Shown: in pieces, positions 6,534 through 12,795 of the stretch
How the letters are laid out: each line of letters begins with the position of its first letter
How positions within the stretch are numbered: the first letter of the stretch is position 1
Source: an uncultured Bacilli bacterium
GTDB lineage: Bacteria; Bacillota_I; Bacilli_A; RF39; UBA660
Assembly: GCA_944372725.1 (NCBI GenBank)
Contig: CALWAA010000015.1
Location: forward strand, 1 to 12,795
DNA length: 12,795 nt
Reading direction: 5' to 3'
Notes under the pieces: generated by a model
The model's database searches: none
What the model was told of the DNA's origin: nothing
The model's input: the letters and a program-made list of their open reading frames with translations, nothing else
Translations under genes and position numbers: made by a program

Positions 6534-8478
6534 AAAATTCTACATACCCTCCTGTATCATAAATAACGCCATCAATTTCTAAATAAACACTATATTTGCC
6601 TTTTAATCCTTCACTATTGATATATTTATTAACAACAATTCCATTTTCTGTTTCATCTTCTGTAAATATATCTAGGCACAATGCAGTATAAGGCTTTTTA
6701 CTAACAGATACATGATATTCTTTGATATTCATATTTTGATATAAAAGAATATTGACGTCTTCTCCTTGTTTATACCTACCACTAACAACAATTCGGTCAA
6801 CCTCCTCAGTAACTGAAAAATCTCTATCAAATTCACTAATATCAGTTGTACCTAGAATAAAGCCAAATCTCTCTTCCGTTACATCAGTTACTCCAAGGGA
6901 ACCAATTCTTTTTGCTGCACCCTTTTCATAATTTTCATTTTCCACATACAAGCTCATTTTTTCAACTCGATAATTGTTGGTTGGTAAAACAATTTCAAAA
7001 ACAACTTCATCATCGATTAATTCAACGGTATCACTAACTAATTTATCTGCACCACCTATTCCTGCCGGTTGATTAGAATTAACACCATCAACATAAACAA
7101 TTCCTCCTGAGTGAACAATATAATGTCCTTTATCTAAATAATCTACATCTGAAATATATGGAGAATAAAATTCACTGCCACGCTCTTTTCCATATTCCCA
7201 AATTTGTTCAATCGTCATATTATCGGTGTCAATTTTATACATAACACCTCTAGTATAACTATCTTCAGCTGGGACATATTCTTCTTTATTTTTTGATTTA
7301 TTATTACCATTATCTAAAATAAATACATAACCTTCTGGTGTAATCATTGCTGCATGTTGACTCCATTGCCATTCAAAATCATCCCCAACTGGTGTAAAAA
7401 AATACTTTTGATATTCTTCACTCCAATTAGTAGAATCCCCTATAATCCAATTAAGTTCGCCTGTATTATAATCTATATTAATAACAGCATCCTGATGTCT
7501 TCCCGATAAAGTAATAGAATTGGTTGCTTCATCATACCAAACTGAATTATTATGGAACCAATCATAATCTACCCAGTTTTCACTCTTACCATCATCCATA
7601 TTTAAGATATCTTTTAAATCCCAAGTTTTGATAATCTCGCCATTATTTATATCTACTTCTACAATATAATCCTCAACTGTACCATAATCATTATAAAAAT
7701 CATCACTAGCTACTAATAAATTACCATTTGGCATCTCAAAATAATCATGATGATATCCACCCTCTAGACTAATTTCTTTATAAATCTTACCTAATAAATC
7801 CATTTCATACAAACCAGTCATATAATATGGTGAATTAACTAATCTTTCGGTTGAAACCATTAAATGACCATTATCTAAACGATTAATTTCCCATAAAGCG
7901 TTAATGGTTAAATACCATCTTACATCACCATTGATATCATAAGCGCTTGTATACCCACTACTAGATGGACTAAAGAAATATAGTTCATTTCCAAGACTAC
8001 TTTTATCTGCCTTGACACTAGTAGGTAAGATAAAATCATCTGGTAATGCTTCTGTTTCAATAGTGATATTTTTCTTAGTATCACCAAATTCAATGATTAC
8101 TTCATTAGCCTCACCAGCATACAAACCATAAATAGGTAAATAGTGAACGGTATTACTTTCAAATTCATGAGTAAAAGTAGTATGTTCATCTTTGCCCACA
8201 ATTGTAACCGTTGGTGCTACTTCCTCTTCTGTTTCAAAAATTACCAAAGCTGTTAAAGGTGATATTTCATAAGGATTAACAATAATGTTAGGCTTATCAA
8301 TGGTATAACCCTTACTAACAAATTCCTTTTCAAGTTCTGTTTGCGTATCTACTAAACTAATTGTTTGTTCTACTTCTTTATTATTTGTTGCCAAACTATT
8401 TAAAACAAATAATAAAACAACAACTAAAACTATCACAACTAATAAAGCGATTAAAATTATTTTCTTTTTATTTTTCAT
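6532..8478 (-). CDS. Membrane-anchored arylsulfate sulfotransferase (ASST family)
   Basis: A 648-aa protein of the PAPS-independent arylsulfate sulfotransferase family, which moves sulfate from one phenol to another via a sulfo-histidine. An N-terminal segment of about residues 5-28 (KKIILIALLVVIVLVVVLLF) follows a Lys cluster and has no lipobox Cys, so it is probably an uncleaved anchor with the enzyme outside. An Ig-like N-terminal region (about 45-145) precedes a beta-propeller. Candidate active-site residues are HHDYF (His243/244), WFHNNS (His309), SGRHQD (Arg327, His328) and WQWSQHAAM (His375). The 18-residue gap between His309 and Arg327 equals the gap of the corresponding His and Arg in the E. 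coli uropathogen enzyme. The ATG at 8478 is chosen because GGAGG lies 8 bases upstream; the upstream TTG at 8499 has no site. Monocistronic between two terminators. Substrate unknown; gut phenols would be a natural guess. Confidence 0.88.
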   Translation of the reverse strand: MKNKKKIILIALLVVIVLVVVLLFVLNSLATNNKEVEQTISLVDTQTELEKEFVSKGYTIDKPNIIVNPYEISPLTALVIFETEEEVAPTVTIVGKDEHTTFTHEFESNTVHYLPIYGLYAGEANEVIIEFGDTKKNITIETEALPDDFILPTSVKADKSSLGNELYFFSPSSSGYTSAYDINGDVRWYLTINALWEINRLDNGHLMVSTERLVNSPYYMTGLYEMDLLGKIYKEISLEGGYHHDYFEMPNGNLLVASDDFYNDYGTVEDYIVEVDINNGEIIKTWDLKDILNMDDGKSENWVDYDWFHNNSVWYDEATNSITLSGRHQDAVINIDYNTGELNWIIGDSTNWSEEYQKYFFTPVGDDFEWQWSQHAAMITPEGYVFILDNGNNKSKNKEEYVPAEDSYTRGVMYKIDTDNMTIEQIWEYGKERGSEFYSPYISDVDYLDKGHYIVHSGGIVYVDGVNSNQPAGIGGADKLVSDTVELIDDEVVFEIVLPTNNYRVEKMSLYVENENYEKGAAKRIGSLGVTDVTEERFGFILGTTDISEFDRDFSVTEEVDRIVVSGRYKQGEDVNILLYQNMNIKEYHVSVSKKPYTALCLDIFTEDETENGIVVNKYINSEGLKGKYSVYLEIDGVIYDTGGYVEF

Positions 8479-8482
8479 TTTT

Positions 8483-8491
8483 CTTCCCTCC
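8483..8491 (-). promoter_or_regulatory. Shine-Dalgarno of the ASST gene
   Basis: GGAGGGAAG on the minus strand; GGAGG ends 8 bases before the ATG at 8478, fixing that start over the in-frame TTG at 8499. Confidence 0.8.
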
Positions 8492-8529
8492 GAAAACAAT
8501 TTATCATAAAAATAAAGGAATGCAAATAA

Positions 8530-8535
8530 ATTATA
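8530..8535 (-). promoter_or_regulatory. Weak candidate -10 for the ASST gene
   Basis: A perfect TATAAT on the minus strand between the XRE gene terminator and the ASST ribosome binding site, about 50 bases before the ATG. Its -35 would fall inside the terminator stem and does not match consensus. A TATGAT nearer the gene is an alternative. Confidence 0.3.
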
Positions 8536-8540
8536 AGTTG

Positions 8541-8563
8541 AAAAAACTCAACTTGAAGTTGAG
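8541..8563 (-). terminator. Intrinsic terminator overlapping the XRE gene's stop codon
   Basis: Minus strand: CTCAACT (8563-8557), TCA loop, AGTTGAG (8553-8547), then six T (8546-8541). The stem encodes the last residues of the regulator and the TGA stop (8550-8548) sits in its 3' arm. Confidence 0.85.
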
Positions 8564-9249
8564 CTACAATTTTCATTTAAAGTTAAAGGAATTTCATAAG
8601 TAATAATATCATCTTCAGAATTCACTGCTCTAAGTTCAATACTTAAGCTATCTTCCGTATAATTACTACAAGTACTTTCATAATTATCAATATTAAATTC
8701 AACTGTATTTAAATAATCATTTAAAGTAACCGGTTCCCCTTCATAAGTATCACGACTAATTTCTGTTTTAGTATTACCTACTTGTTCATATAAAATACAA
8801 GTAATATTAGCATATTTTTCTTTCTCATCACTTAAACAACTAATACTAGAAATATTAATAGAAGTTTTATCTTCATTATATGCCATACTTCCAAGTACAG
8901 TAAAATCATCACAATTACTGCGAACATTTTTAAAAACAAAATCATGATTATGTGTAAATTGATAAATTAAAACAAAACCTATAACAAAAAGAAGACAAAA
9001 AGAAGCAAAAACAAATTTACCAATCCTTTTTTTCTTAGGTCTTTCCTCACCTTCTAAAAGGTCATTCATATCAACATGAAACTGATTGCTAATTTCTTTT
9101 AAAACAGCAATATCAGGAATGTTTAAACCATTTTCCCACTTACTAACTGCTTGATAAGTAACTCCAAAAAGCTCTGCAAATTCTTTTTGTGTTAAATGAT
9201 TATCTTTTCTAAGCTTTTTAATAAATTCACCAATTTTATTTTGATTCAT
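8548..9249 (-). CDS. Membrane-anchored XRE-family regulator
   Basis: A 233-aa protein with a cytoplasmic HTH_3 domain (residues 6-62; LTQKEFAELFGVTYQAVSKW is the HTH), a basic linker PKKKR, one membrane helix (about 77-97) and an outside domain of some 135 residues. The ectodomain has Cys at 113, 138, 151, 194 and 228, and I do not recognise its fold. The layout suggests a one-component membrane regulator that senses something outside or in the envelope; the DNA target is unknown. Start: ATG at 9249 with GAGGG 8 bases upstream; the in-frame TTG at 9264 is rejected for lack of a ribosome site. The gene has its own promoter candidate and ends in a terminator, so it is not in an operon with the ASST gene behind it, though it could regulate it. 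Confidence 0.88.
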   Translation of the reverse strand: MNQNKIGEFIKKLRKDNHLTQKEFAELFGVTYQAVSKWENGLNIPDIAVLKEISNQFHVDMNDLLEGEERPKKKRIGKFVFASFCLLFVIGFVLIYQFTHNHDFVFKNVRSNCDDFTVLGSMAYNEDKTSINISSISCLSDEKEKYANITCILYEQVGNTKTEISRDTYEGEPVTLNDYLNTVEFNIDNYESTCSNYTEDSLSIELRAVNSEDDIITYEIPLTLNENCSSTSS

Positions 9250-9257
9250 AGCATCAA

Positions 9258-9262
9258 CCCTC
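9258..9262 (-). promoter_or_regulatory. Shine-Dalgarno of the XRE regulator
   Basis: GAGGG on the minus strand, 8 bases before the ATG at 9249; it decides against the in-frame TTG at 9264, which precedes it. Confidence 0.7.
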
Positions 9263-9281
9263 AAAAAAATATTACAAAACT

Positions 9282-9290
9282 AGTATAACA
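9282..9290 (-). promoter_or_regulatory. Candidate extended -10 of the XRE regulator
   Basis: TGTTATACT on the minus strand, an extended -10 with one mismatch to TATAAT, 32 bases before the ATG. No clear -35. The rest of the gap 9250-9345 shows no other recognisable element, including no convincing terminator for the sigma operon. Confidence 0.4.
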
Positions 9291-9345
9291 TATTTTTTAA
9301 AAAAGAAAAATATTAAACCACTATACAACAGGATAAAACTTGAAA

Positions 9346-10344
9346 CTATCCACAATTCCAAATGATTTTTCGTAAAACTTTTAAAAGTTCATCTTCACTA
9401 ATATTAGTTGTCTCAACATCATAATAAAGATTATCTATCTGAAAAGAAATAAAATATTGATTTTGATATCTATTAATAATAAGTTCACACCCATAAGCAT
9501 AAGAAACAACCTCATCACTTAAAAAATAATAATCACGAATTGGTTCTCCATAATTAGAATGTGTAACTATTATTTCCTTATCGTTTCCTTTAAAAACATA
9601 TTGCAAATCATGAAGTTTATTATCCAAATAAACTAGATATACATTATCAAAAGAAATACCCAAATCTTCAAAATCCCACGACAAATTAACTTCAACCGTT
9701 GAATCCCAATCTGAAATAACATGAACATTTTCATCCAACGAAACAGATTTTAAATTAGAAAGTGTATTAATATTTAAGTCTATCCCAGCAATATCATCTT
9801 TAATAATTCCTTTAATTAAAGTGATAAATTCTTTCTTAGTTAAATCAATTGTTTTTATATCATAATATTTTTGATTAGAATAAAAGGATGCTATAAACAT
9901 ATTTTGATATTGATATAAAATAACTTCAGCACCACTAATATTACTTACTTCTGCATCACTTAGAATAAAATAATCTCGAATAGGTTTTGAAATACTGGAA
10001 TAAGCAATCGTTACTTGTCTATTTTCTTTTCCAACAAATTCAAAAACATAATCATGAATAGCCTCTTCTTCTCCTACCATCATCCCATAATCACTTTTTA
10101 AAATTACATCCTGTGGTAACCGAAAGCCAGCATAATCGCCCCAAATACAATCACATGGACTTTGGATTAGTTGAACATCACTATCATAACTAATATTCTG
10201 ATAACTTTCAACTTGATTAAAAACTAAATCATCTTCTTTATAAATATTTTTTTCTTCTTTACTAAAACTGATAAGCAAAAACCCTACTAAAACACCTAAA
10301 ACTATCATAGCGGGAACAATTCCATATTTTAAATACTTTTTCAT
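9346..10344 (-). CDS. Membrane-anchored protein with two copies of the anti-sigma ectodomain
   Basis: A 332-aa protein of unknown function. It has a short cytoplasmic start (KKYLKYG), one membrane helix (about residues 8-27) and a large extracellular part. Residues 97-181 and 245-328 are two copies of one domain, with shared anchors HD, AYSS/THSN, PIRDYF/PIRDYY, LSD, YQN and YYD and a helical end EFITLIKGII/ELLKVLRKII. The same domain ends the anti-sigma-like protein encoded just upstream. A CDC (64-66) and Cys331 could be paired outside. The domain somewhat resembles DUF4367-type ectodomains of clostridial anti-sigma proteins; this is a tentative comparison. The ATG is preceded by ATAGGAG at 5 bases and the gene follows the anti-sigma-like gene by 8 bases. 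A partner or decoy of the sensor is a reasonable inference. Confidence 0.8.
   Translation of the reverse strand: MKKYLKYGIVPAMIVLGVLVGFLLISFSKEEKNIYKEDDLVFNQVESYQNISYDSDVQLIQSPCDCIWGDYAGFRLPQDVILKSDYGMMVGEEEAIHDYVFEFVGKENRQVTIAYSSISKPIRDYFILSDAEVSNISGAEVILYQYQNMFIASFYSNQKYYDIKTIDLTKKEFITLIKGIIKDDIAGIDLNINTLSNLKSVSLDENVHVISDWDSTVEVNLSWDFEDLGISFDNVYLVYLDNKLHDLQYVFKGNDKEIIVTHSNYGEPIRDYYFLSDEVVSYAYGCELIINRYQNQYFISFQIDNLYYDVETTNISEDELLKVLRKIIWNCG
9361..9612 (-). repeat. Ectodomain repeat, copy 2 of 3
   Basis: Codes for residues 245-328 of the membrane protein, HDLQYVFKG to LRKII. Aligns over its length with copy 1 in the same protein and copy 3 in the anti-sigma-like protein. Confidence 0.75.
9802..10056 (-). 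repeat. Ectodomain repeat, copy 1 of 3
   Basis: Codes for residues 97-181, HDYVFEFVGK to LIKGII, of the same protein. Eight of ten residues in PIRDYFILSD match copy 2. Confidence 0.75.
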
Positions 10345-10352
10345 ATAAACTC

Positions 10353-11018
10353 CTATTCTATAATACTTTTAATAATATTTAAAAATTCATCAATCGTTAA
10401 ACCAAATGATTCAATATCATAATAAACACTTTGATACTTAAATTGCCCAATCAATCTTTGCTCATCTTTACTAATCATTACTTCTATACCTTCAATAATA
10501 GATAAATTCCCTTTCGGGATATCCATATCTCGAAGTACTTTTCCAACCGAAGAATAAGCAACATTAACCCTTTTATCATCACCAATATAACTATCGATAA
10601 TATCATGAACAATATCATATTTCCCTGTTTGTTCATTCCTAACATAAACAATATAAATCGTATCAAGTTTCAAATCACTTGGAATTTGTATTGATAAAGG
10701 CTTCATAGCATATGTAGAATGACTTGTATCTAAAACTAGCACATCTAAATTAGATACATCATCATACATAGTATTATCTATTTCATTAATATAAATTTTA
10801 TCTTTTACTACATCTTGTTTATCTACCTCTTTATCACAAAACATATTCTTGCTAATAAATAATCCTGATACAATCAAAATCAGAAGAATACAAGCAAAAC
10901 TATACTTTATAACTATTTGTTTTCTTTTTTTCATCTTTAACTTATTCATGATATTTTGATACATATCATCTTTATTAAACTTTGAATCAAAAACTTGATA
11001 AACATCATACTTCTTCAT
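10353..11018 (-). CDS. Probable anti-sigma factor, single-pass membrane protein
   Basis: A 221-aa protein with about 35 cytoplasmic residues, a basic stretch KMKKRK, one membrane helix (about 37-57) and an extracellular region whose last part (138-220) is the domain repeated twice in the neighbour. It overlaps the ECF sigma gene by 14 bases, the classical arrangement for sigma/anti-sigma pairs, and that is the main evidence for its role. No zinc-binding HxxxCxxC of the ZAS type is present and the cytoplasmic part is short, so the sigma-binding helix would be residues 8-30. The expected mechanism is that it holds the sigma factor at the membrane until an envelope signal acts on the ectodomain. 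The start is an ATG with GGGAGG 6 bases upstream, inside the end of the sigma gene. Confidence 0.75.
   Translation of the reverse strand: MKKYDVYQVFDSKFNKDDMYQNIMNKLKMKKRKQIVIKYSFACILLILIVSGLFISKNMFCDKEVDKQDVVKDKIYINEIDNTMYDDVSNLDVLVLDTSHSTYAMKPLSIQIPSDLKLDTIYIVYVRNEQTGKYDIVHDIIDSYIGDDKRVNVAYSSVGKVLRDMDIPKGNLSIIEGIEVMISKDEQRLIGQFKYQSVYYDIESFGLTIDEFLNIIKSIIE
10359..10607 (-). repeat. Ectodomain repeat, copy 3 of 3
   Basis: Codes for residues 138-220 of the anti-sigma-like protein, HDIIDSYIGDD to IIKSII. Shares HD, VAYSS, LRD, YYDIE and EFLNIIK anchors with the two copies in the neighbour. Confidence 0.7.
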
Positions 11019-11523
11019 TTTTATCCTCCCTTCCTAAAAACAAATTAATTTCTTTTAAAGTACGATATAAATAATGTTTTACATTTGATTCACTAAGATT
11101 TAAAATATTAGCTATTTCTTTTAGAGAATAATTTTCATAATAATAAAGAAAAAAGATTTTACCAATAATACATTTTTTATTTTTCAAATAATTCCAAACG
11201 AAATCAATCTGGTCTTTTTGAATAGTAAGTTCTAACAAATTAATATCATCTGGAACTTCAAAAAGATTTTCTGTATCCCAAATATGTTCTTTGCGTTTAT
11301 AACGAAAACGATAATAATCTTTAATCTTATGTTTAGCAATTCCTAAAATATATTCTTTCGTAATATCTTTCTTTATTTTTTTATAAACTGCTAAATAAAT
11401 TTCTTGAATAATATCCGCAACATCTTGAATAGATGAAACATTACAAACCACATACTTTAAAACATCATCATAAGTTGCATCATAAACATTTTGAAACTTC
11501 TCTAAGGCTTCCTGAGTACTCAA
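11005..11523 (-). CDS. ECF-type RNA polymerase sigma factor
   Basis: A 172-aa sigma-70-family protein with only regions 2 and 4, as in ECF sigmas. Region 2 covers about residues 10-75, with DVADIIQEIYLAVYKKI (34-50) as the core-binding and -10 helix and KHKIKDYYRFRYKRK as region 2.3-2.4. Region 4 covers about 104-160, with YSLKEIANILNLSESNVKHY as the -35-binding HTH. The start is TTG at 11523-11521 with AGAGGTGG upstream (GAGG 9 bases away); there is no internal Met before the stop. It heads a three-gene operon with its anti-sigma-like partner and a related membrane protein. An ECF-style promoter just upstream suggests self-activation. The likely role is an envelope-stress response; the signal is unknown. 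Confidence 0.9.
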   Translation of the reverse strand: MSTQEALEKFQNVYDATYDDVLKYVVCNVSSIQDVADIIQEIYLAVYKKIKKDITKEYILGIAKHKIKDYYRFRYKRKEHIWDTENLFEVPDDINLLELTIQKDQIDFVWNYLKNKKCIIGKIFFLYYYENYSLKEIANILNLSESNVKHYLYRTLKEINLFLGREDKNEEV

Positions 11524-11529
11524 TTTTAT

Positions 11530-11537
11530 CCACCTCT
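11530..11537 (-). promoter_or_regulatory. Shine-Dalgarno deciding the TTG start of the sigma gene
   Basis: AGAGGTGG on the minus strand, with GAGG 9 bases before TTG at 11523. The GTG within it is in another frame. Confidence 0.7.
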
Positions 11538-11546
11538 ACTTAAATA

Positions 11547-11572
11547 ATCGTAAAAATTAAAAAAAAGTTCCA
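11547..11572 (-). promoter_or_regulatory. Candidate autoregulatory ECF promoter
   Basis: Minus strand: TGGAAC (11572-11567), 16 bases, CGAT (11550-11547), 23 bases ahead of the TTG start. This has the form of Bacillus ECF promoters such as the SigW type (TGAAAC-N16-CGTA), including the T-rich bases after the -35. It stands directly before an ECF sigma gene, so recognition by its own product is likely. Confidence 0.65.
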
Positions 11573-11588
11573 ATTTAACCTAACTTTT
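11559..11588 (-). terminator. Weak terminator candidate after csaA
   Basis: Minus strand: AAAAGTT (11588-11582), 12-base loop, AACTTTT (11569-11563), continuing to eight T. The stop of csaA lies in the loop and the ECF -35 overlaps the 3' arm. The stem is mostly A-U, so efficiency is doubtful. Confidence 0.4.
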
Positions 11589-11901
11589 CGCCATTATTTA
11601 CAGGCATATTAGGTTCAATTAGAACTACTCCTTTTTTACTATATACTCCCAAAACTAAAACTTCCGATAAAAAATCAGCAACTTGCTTGGGAGGAAAATT
11701 AACTACAGCTAGAATCTGTTTTCCAATTAAATCACTCTTTTGATACAATTCGGTAATCTGGGCCGATGATTTTTTTATTCCTAACTCTCCAAAATCAATT
11801 TCAAGTTTGTAAGCAGCCTTTTTAGCCTTAGGGAAATCATCAACCTTTATAATCGTCCCAACCCGAATATCAAGCTTTAAAAAATCATCAAATGTAACCA
11901 T
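11575..11901 (-). CDS. csaA: CsaA-type tRNA-binding-domain protein
   Basis: A 108-aa single-domain OB-fold protein of the CsaA family (tRNA_bind/EMAP-like). Its sequence closely follows known CsaA: FLKLDIRVGTI (7-17), FPKAKKAAYKLEIDFGELG (23-41), IKKSSAQIT (42-50), LAVVNFPPKQV (64-74) and SEVLVLG (79-85). CsaA was described in Bacillus as a secretion-related chaperone; it binds tRNA-like and peptide ligands as a homodimer, and its physiological role is still debated. Length is normal and the protein complete. ATG start with AAGGAG 6 bases upstream, overlapping the stop of nnrD two bases away, so the two genes are co-transcribed and probably translationally linked. Confidence 0.95.
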   Translation of the reverse strand: MVTFDDFLKLDIRVGTIIKVDDFPKAKKAAYKLEIDFGELGIKKSSAQITELYQKSDLIGKQILAVVNFPPKQVADFLSEVLVLGVYSKKGVVLIEPNMPVNNGEKLG

Positions 11902-11903
11902 GT

Positions 11904-12752
11904 CTAACTCCTTATCTTTTTGACTGCATCAGGAATGCACTTTATTGTATCACTAGCAATCATACTAATATCAGTATTTTTATCAGTAGCTATTTCTCCA
12001 GCAAGACCATTTAATAAAACTCCTGCACTAACACTTAAAGGATTATAATCCAAATATCCAAGCATACCAGTCAAAATACCAGATAAAACATCCCCACTGC
12101 CACTAGTTGCCATGCCTGGTGACCCACATGTACATAAATAAACATCTTCGCCATCACTAACAATCGTTGTATGTCCTTTTAGTACTAAAATAACATGATT
12201 ATTTTTAGCAAAATTTTTAGCTATATTCACTTTATTTTGCTCTATTTCCAAAATAGATAATCCCGTTAATCGTGAAAATTCTTTCAAGTGAGGAGTTAAA
12301 ACAATTTTAGCACTACTTTTTCTCAATAACTCTAAATGCCCACCTAATGTATTAAGCGCATCAGCATCAAGAATGAGTTTACCTCTAAAATTTTCTAAAA
12401 CATATTCTAAAATAGATAAATGTTTGCTATCATAATCCCAGCCCATACCAATAGCTAAAGAAACCAAATCTTTTATTGCATCTTGAATATCTTCTAAAAA
12501 TTCGTAAGGATAAAGCGTTTGTTCTAAAAGATAAGGAGTAACAGACGAAACAATTTCTTTTGGCACAATCACTCGAACAAGTCCACATCCACTTCTTAAA
12601 GTACATAAACTCATATTAGCAAGCTTCACAGCTCCACTATACTTAATAGAACCACCAATAATACCAACTTTACCAAAATCACCCTTATTAGAATTAATAT
12701 CTCTTTTCCTAAATAAATATTTAACATCTTCTAACTTAATTTCTTTTATCAT
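11904..12752 (-). CDS. nnrD: ADP-dependent NAD(P)H-hydrate dehydratase
   Basis: Repairs hydrated NADH/NADPH by ADP-driven dehydration of the S epimer. About 282 aa of the YjeF C-terminal (ribokinase-like) domain only, without the N-terminal epimerase half found in the bifunctional Nnr, so the epimerase would be encoded elsewhere. Motifs from the chosen start: KGDFGKVGIIGGS (23-35), AIGMG (100-104), LDADALN (128-134), LTPHLKEFSRL (152-162), LKGHTT (191-196) and GSPGMATSGSGDVLSG (210-225) with catalytic Asp221. Start: ATG at 12752; ATG 12758 and GTG 12761 in the same frame are possible because none has a strong ribosome site. The -10 at 12769-12774 lies so close that the leader would be very short. 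First gene of a unit with csaA. Confidence 0.93.
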   Translation of the reverse strand: MIKEIKLEDVKYLFRKRDINSNKGDFGKVGIIGGSIKYSGAVKLANMSLCTLRSGCGLVRVIVPKEIVSSVTPYLLEQTLYPYEFLEDIQDAIKDLVSLAIGMGWDYDSKHLSILEYVLENFRGKLILDADALNTLGGHLELLRKSSAKIVLTPHLKEFSRLTGLSILEIEQNKVNIAKNFAKNNHVILVLKGHTTIVSDGEDVYLCTCGSPGMATSGSGDVLSGILTGMLGYLDYNPLSVSAGVLLNGLAGEIATDKNTDISMIASDTIKCIPDAVKKIRS

Positions 12753-12768
12753 AACCATCACTAAAATA

Positions 12769-12777
12769 ATTGTATCA
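12769..12777 (-). promoter_or_regulatory. Extended -10 of the nnrD-csaA unit
   Basis: TGATACAAT on the minus strand. The transcription start would be near 12762. The -35 position falls at or beyond the right edge of the window and cannot be judged. Confidence 0.45.
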
Positions 12778-12795
12778 AAAAAGAATGTATGAATA

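Noticed and set aside
8535..8563. Three mutually complementary segments (AACTT/AAGTT type) that could form alternative hairpins, like an attenuator.
   Set aside because: The third segment comes after the T run in the transcript, so it is made too late to influence termination; it looks like a sequence echo.
8361..8603. Plus-strand open frame across the ASST N-terminus and its promoter region.
   Set aside because: Lys/Leu-rich low-complexity translation, no ribosome site, opposite to well-supported genes; a shadow. The same holds for plus-strand frames at 184-390, 2106-2291, 3273-3533 and 5640-5843.
9291..9345. Terminator for the sigma operon.
   Set aside because: Only a 5-bp GGATA/TATCC stem without a following T run is present, so I do not call one.
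10484..10666. Minus-strand open frame of 60 codons.
   Set aside because: Out-of-frame within the anti-sigma-like gene; hydrophobic AT-rich translation with no ribosome site.
1..12795. Possible Mollicutes code 4 (TGA as Trp), given the extreme AT richness.
   Set aside because: Several genes end in TGA at the natural end of their domains and Trp is TGG throughout, so table 11 applies.

Overview
The window is a very AT-rich stretch of a low-GC Gram-positive bacterium. Every gene lies on the minus strand, so the text order is the reverse of transcription. TGA is used as a stop (merR-like gene, HAD-PRTase gene, XRE gene, sigma gene) and Trp is always TGG, so the code is table 11 and not the Mycoplasma code. 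Strong Shine-Dalgarno sequences, extended -10 promoters, frequent GTG/TTG starts, CsaA, an ECF sigma operon and membrane-anchored XRE regulators fit a Bacilli/Erysipelotrichia-like gut Firmicute; this assignment is inference. Genes are packed, with no gene-free stretch above about 100 bases, and no RNA gene, CRISPR array, IS or prophage gene was seen.

Layout in transcription order from the right edge. (1) nnrD (NAD(P)HX dehydratase) and csaA, a two-gene unit. (2) An ECF sigma factor, a single-pass anti-sigma-like protein and a second membrane protein, overlapping or tightly spaced. The two membrane proteins share an extracellular domain, present once in the first and twice in the second; a TGGAAC-N16-CGAT element ahead of the sigma gene suggests autoregulation. 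(3) An XRE regulator with a membrane segment and Cys-containing ectodomain, closed by a terminator that includes its own stop codon. (4) A signal-anchored arylsulfate sulfotransferase (ASST).

(5) The most unusual part, 6438 down to 1023: a WYL-type regulator, a small HAD phosphatase, a 771-aa HAD-unknown-phosphoribosyltransferase fusion, and a 654-aa PfkB kinase-double SIS fusion. The last three are separated by 9 bp and by an ATGA overlap and end at one terminator. The set combines sugar kinase, phosphosugar isomerase/binding, two phosphatase and PRPP-transferase modules, i.e. a self-contained phosphosugar/nucleotide pathway under a ligand-sensing-type regulator. I do not recognise it as a named system, and it is the best candidate for something undescribed.

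(6) A MerR-family regulator with a typical 19-bp-spacer operator/promoter and a probable non-canonical ATT start, followed by a DUF362 protein cut by the left edge.
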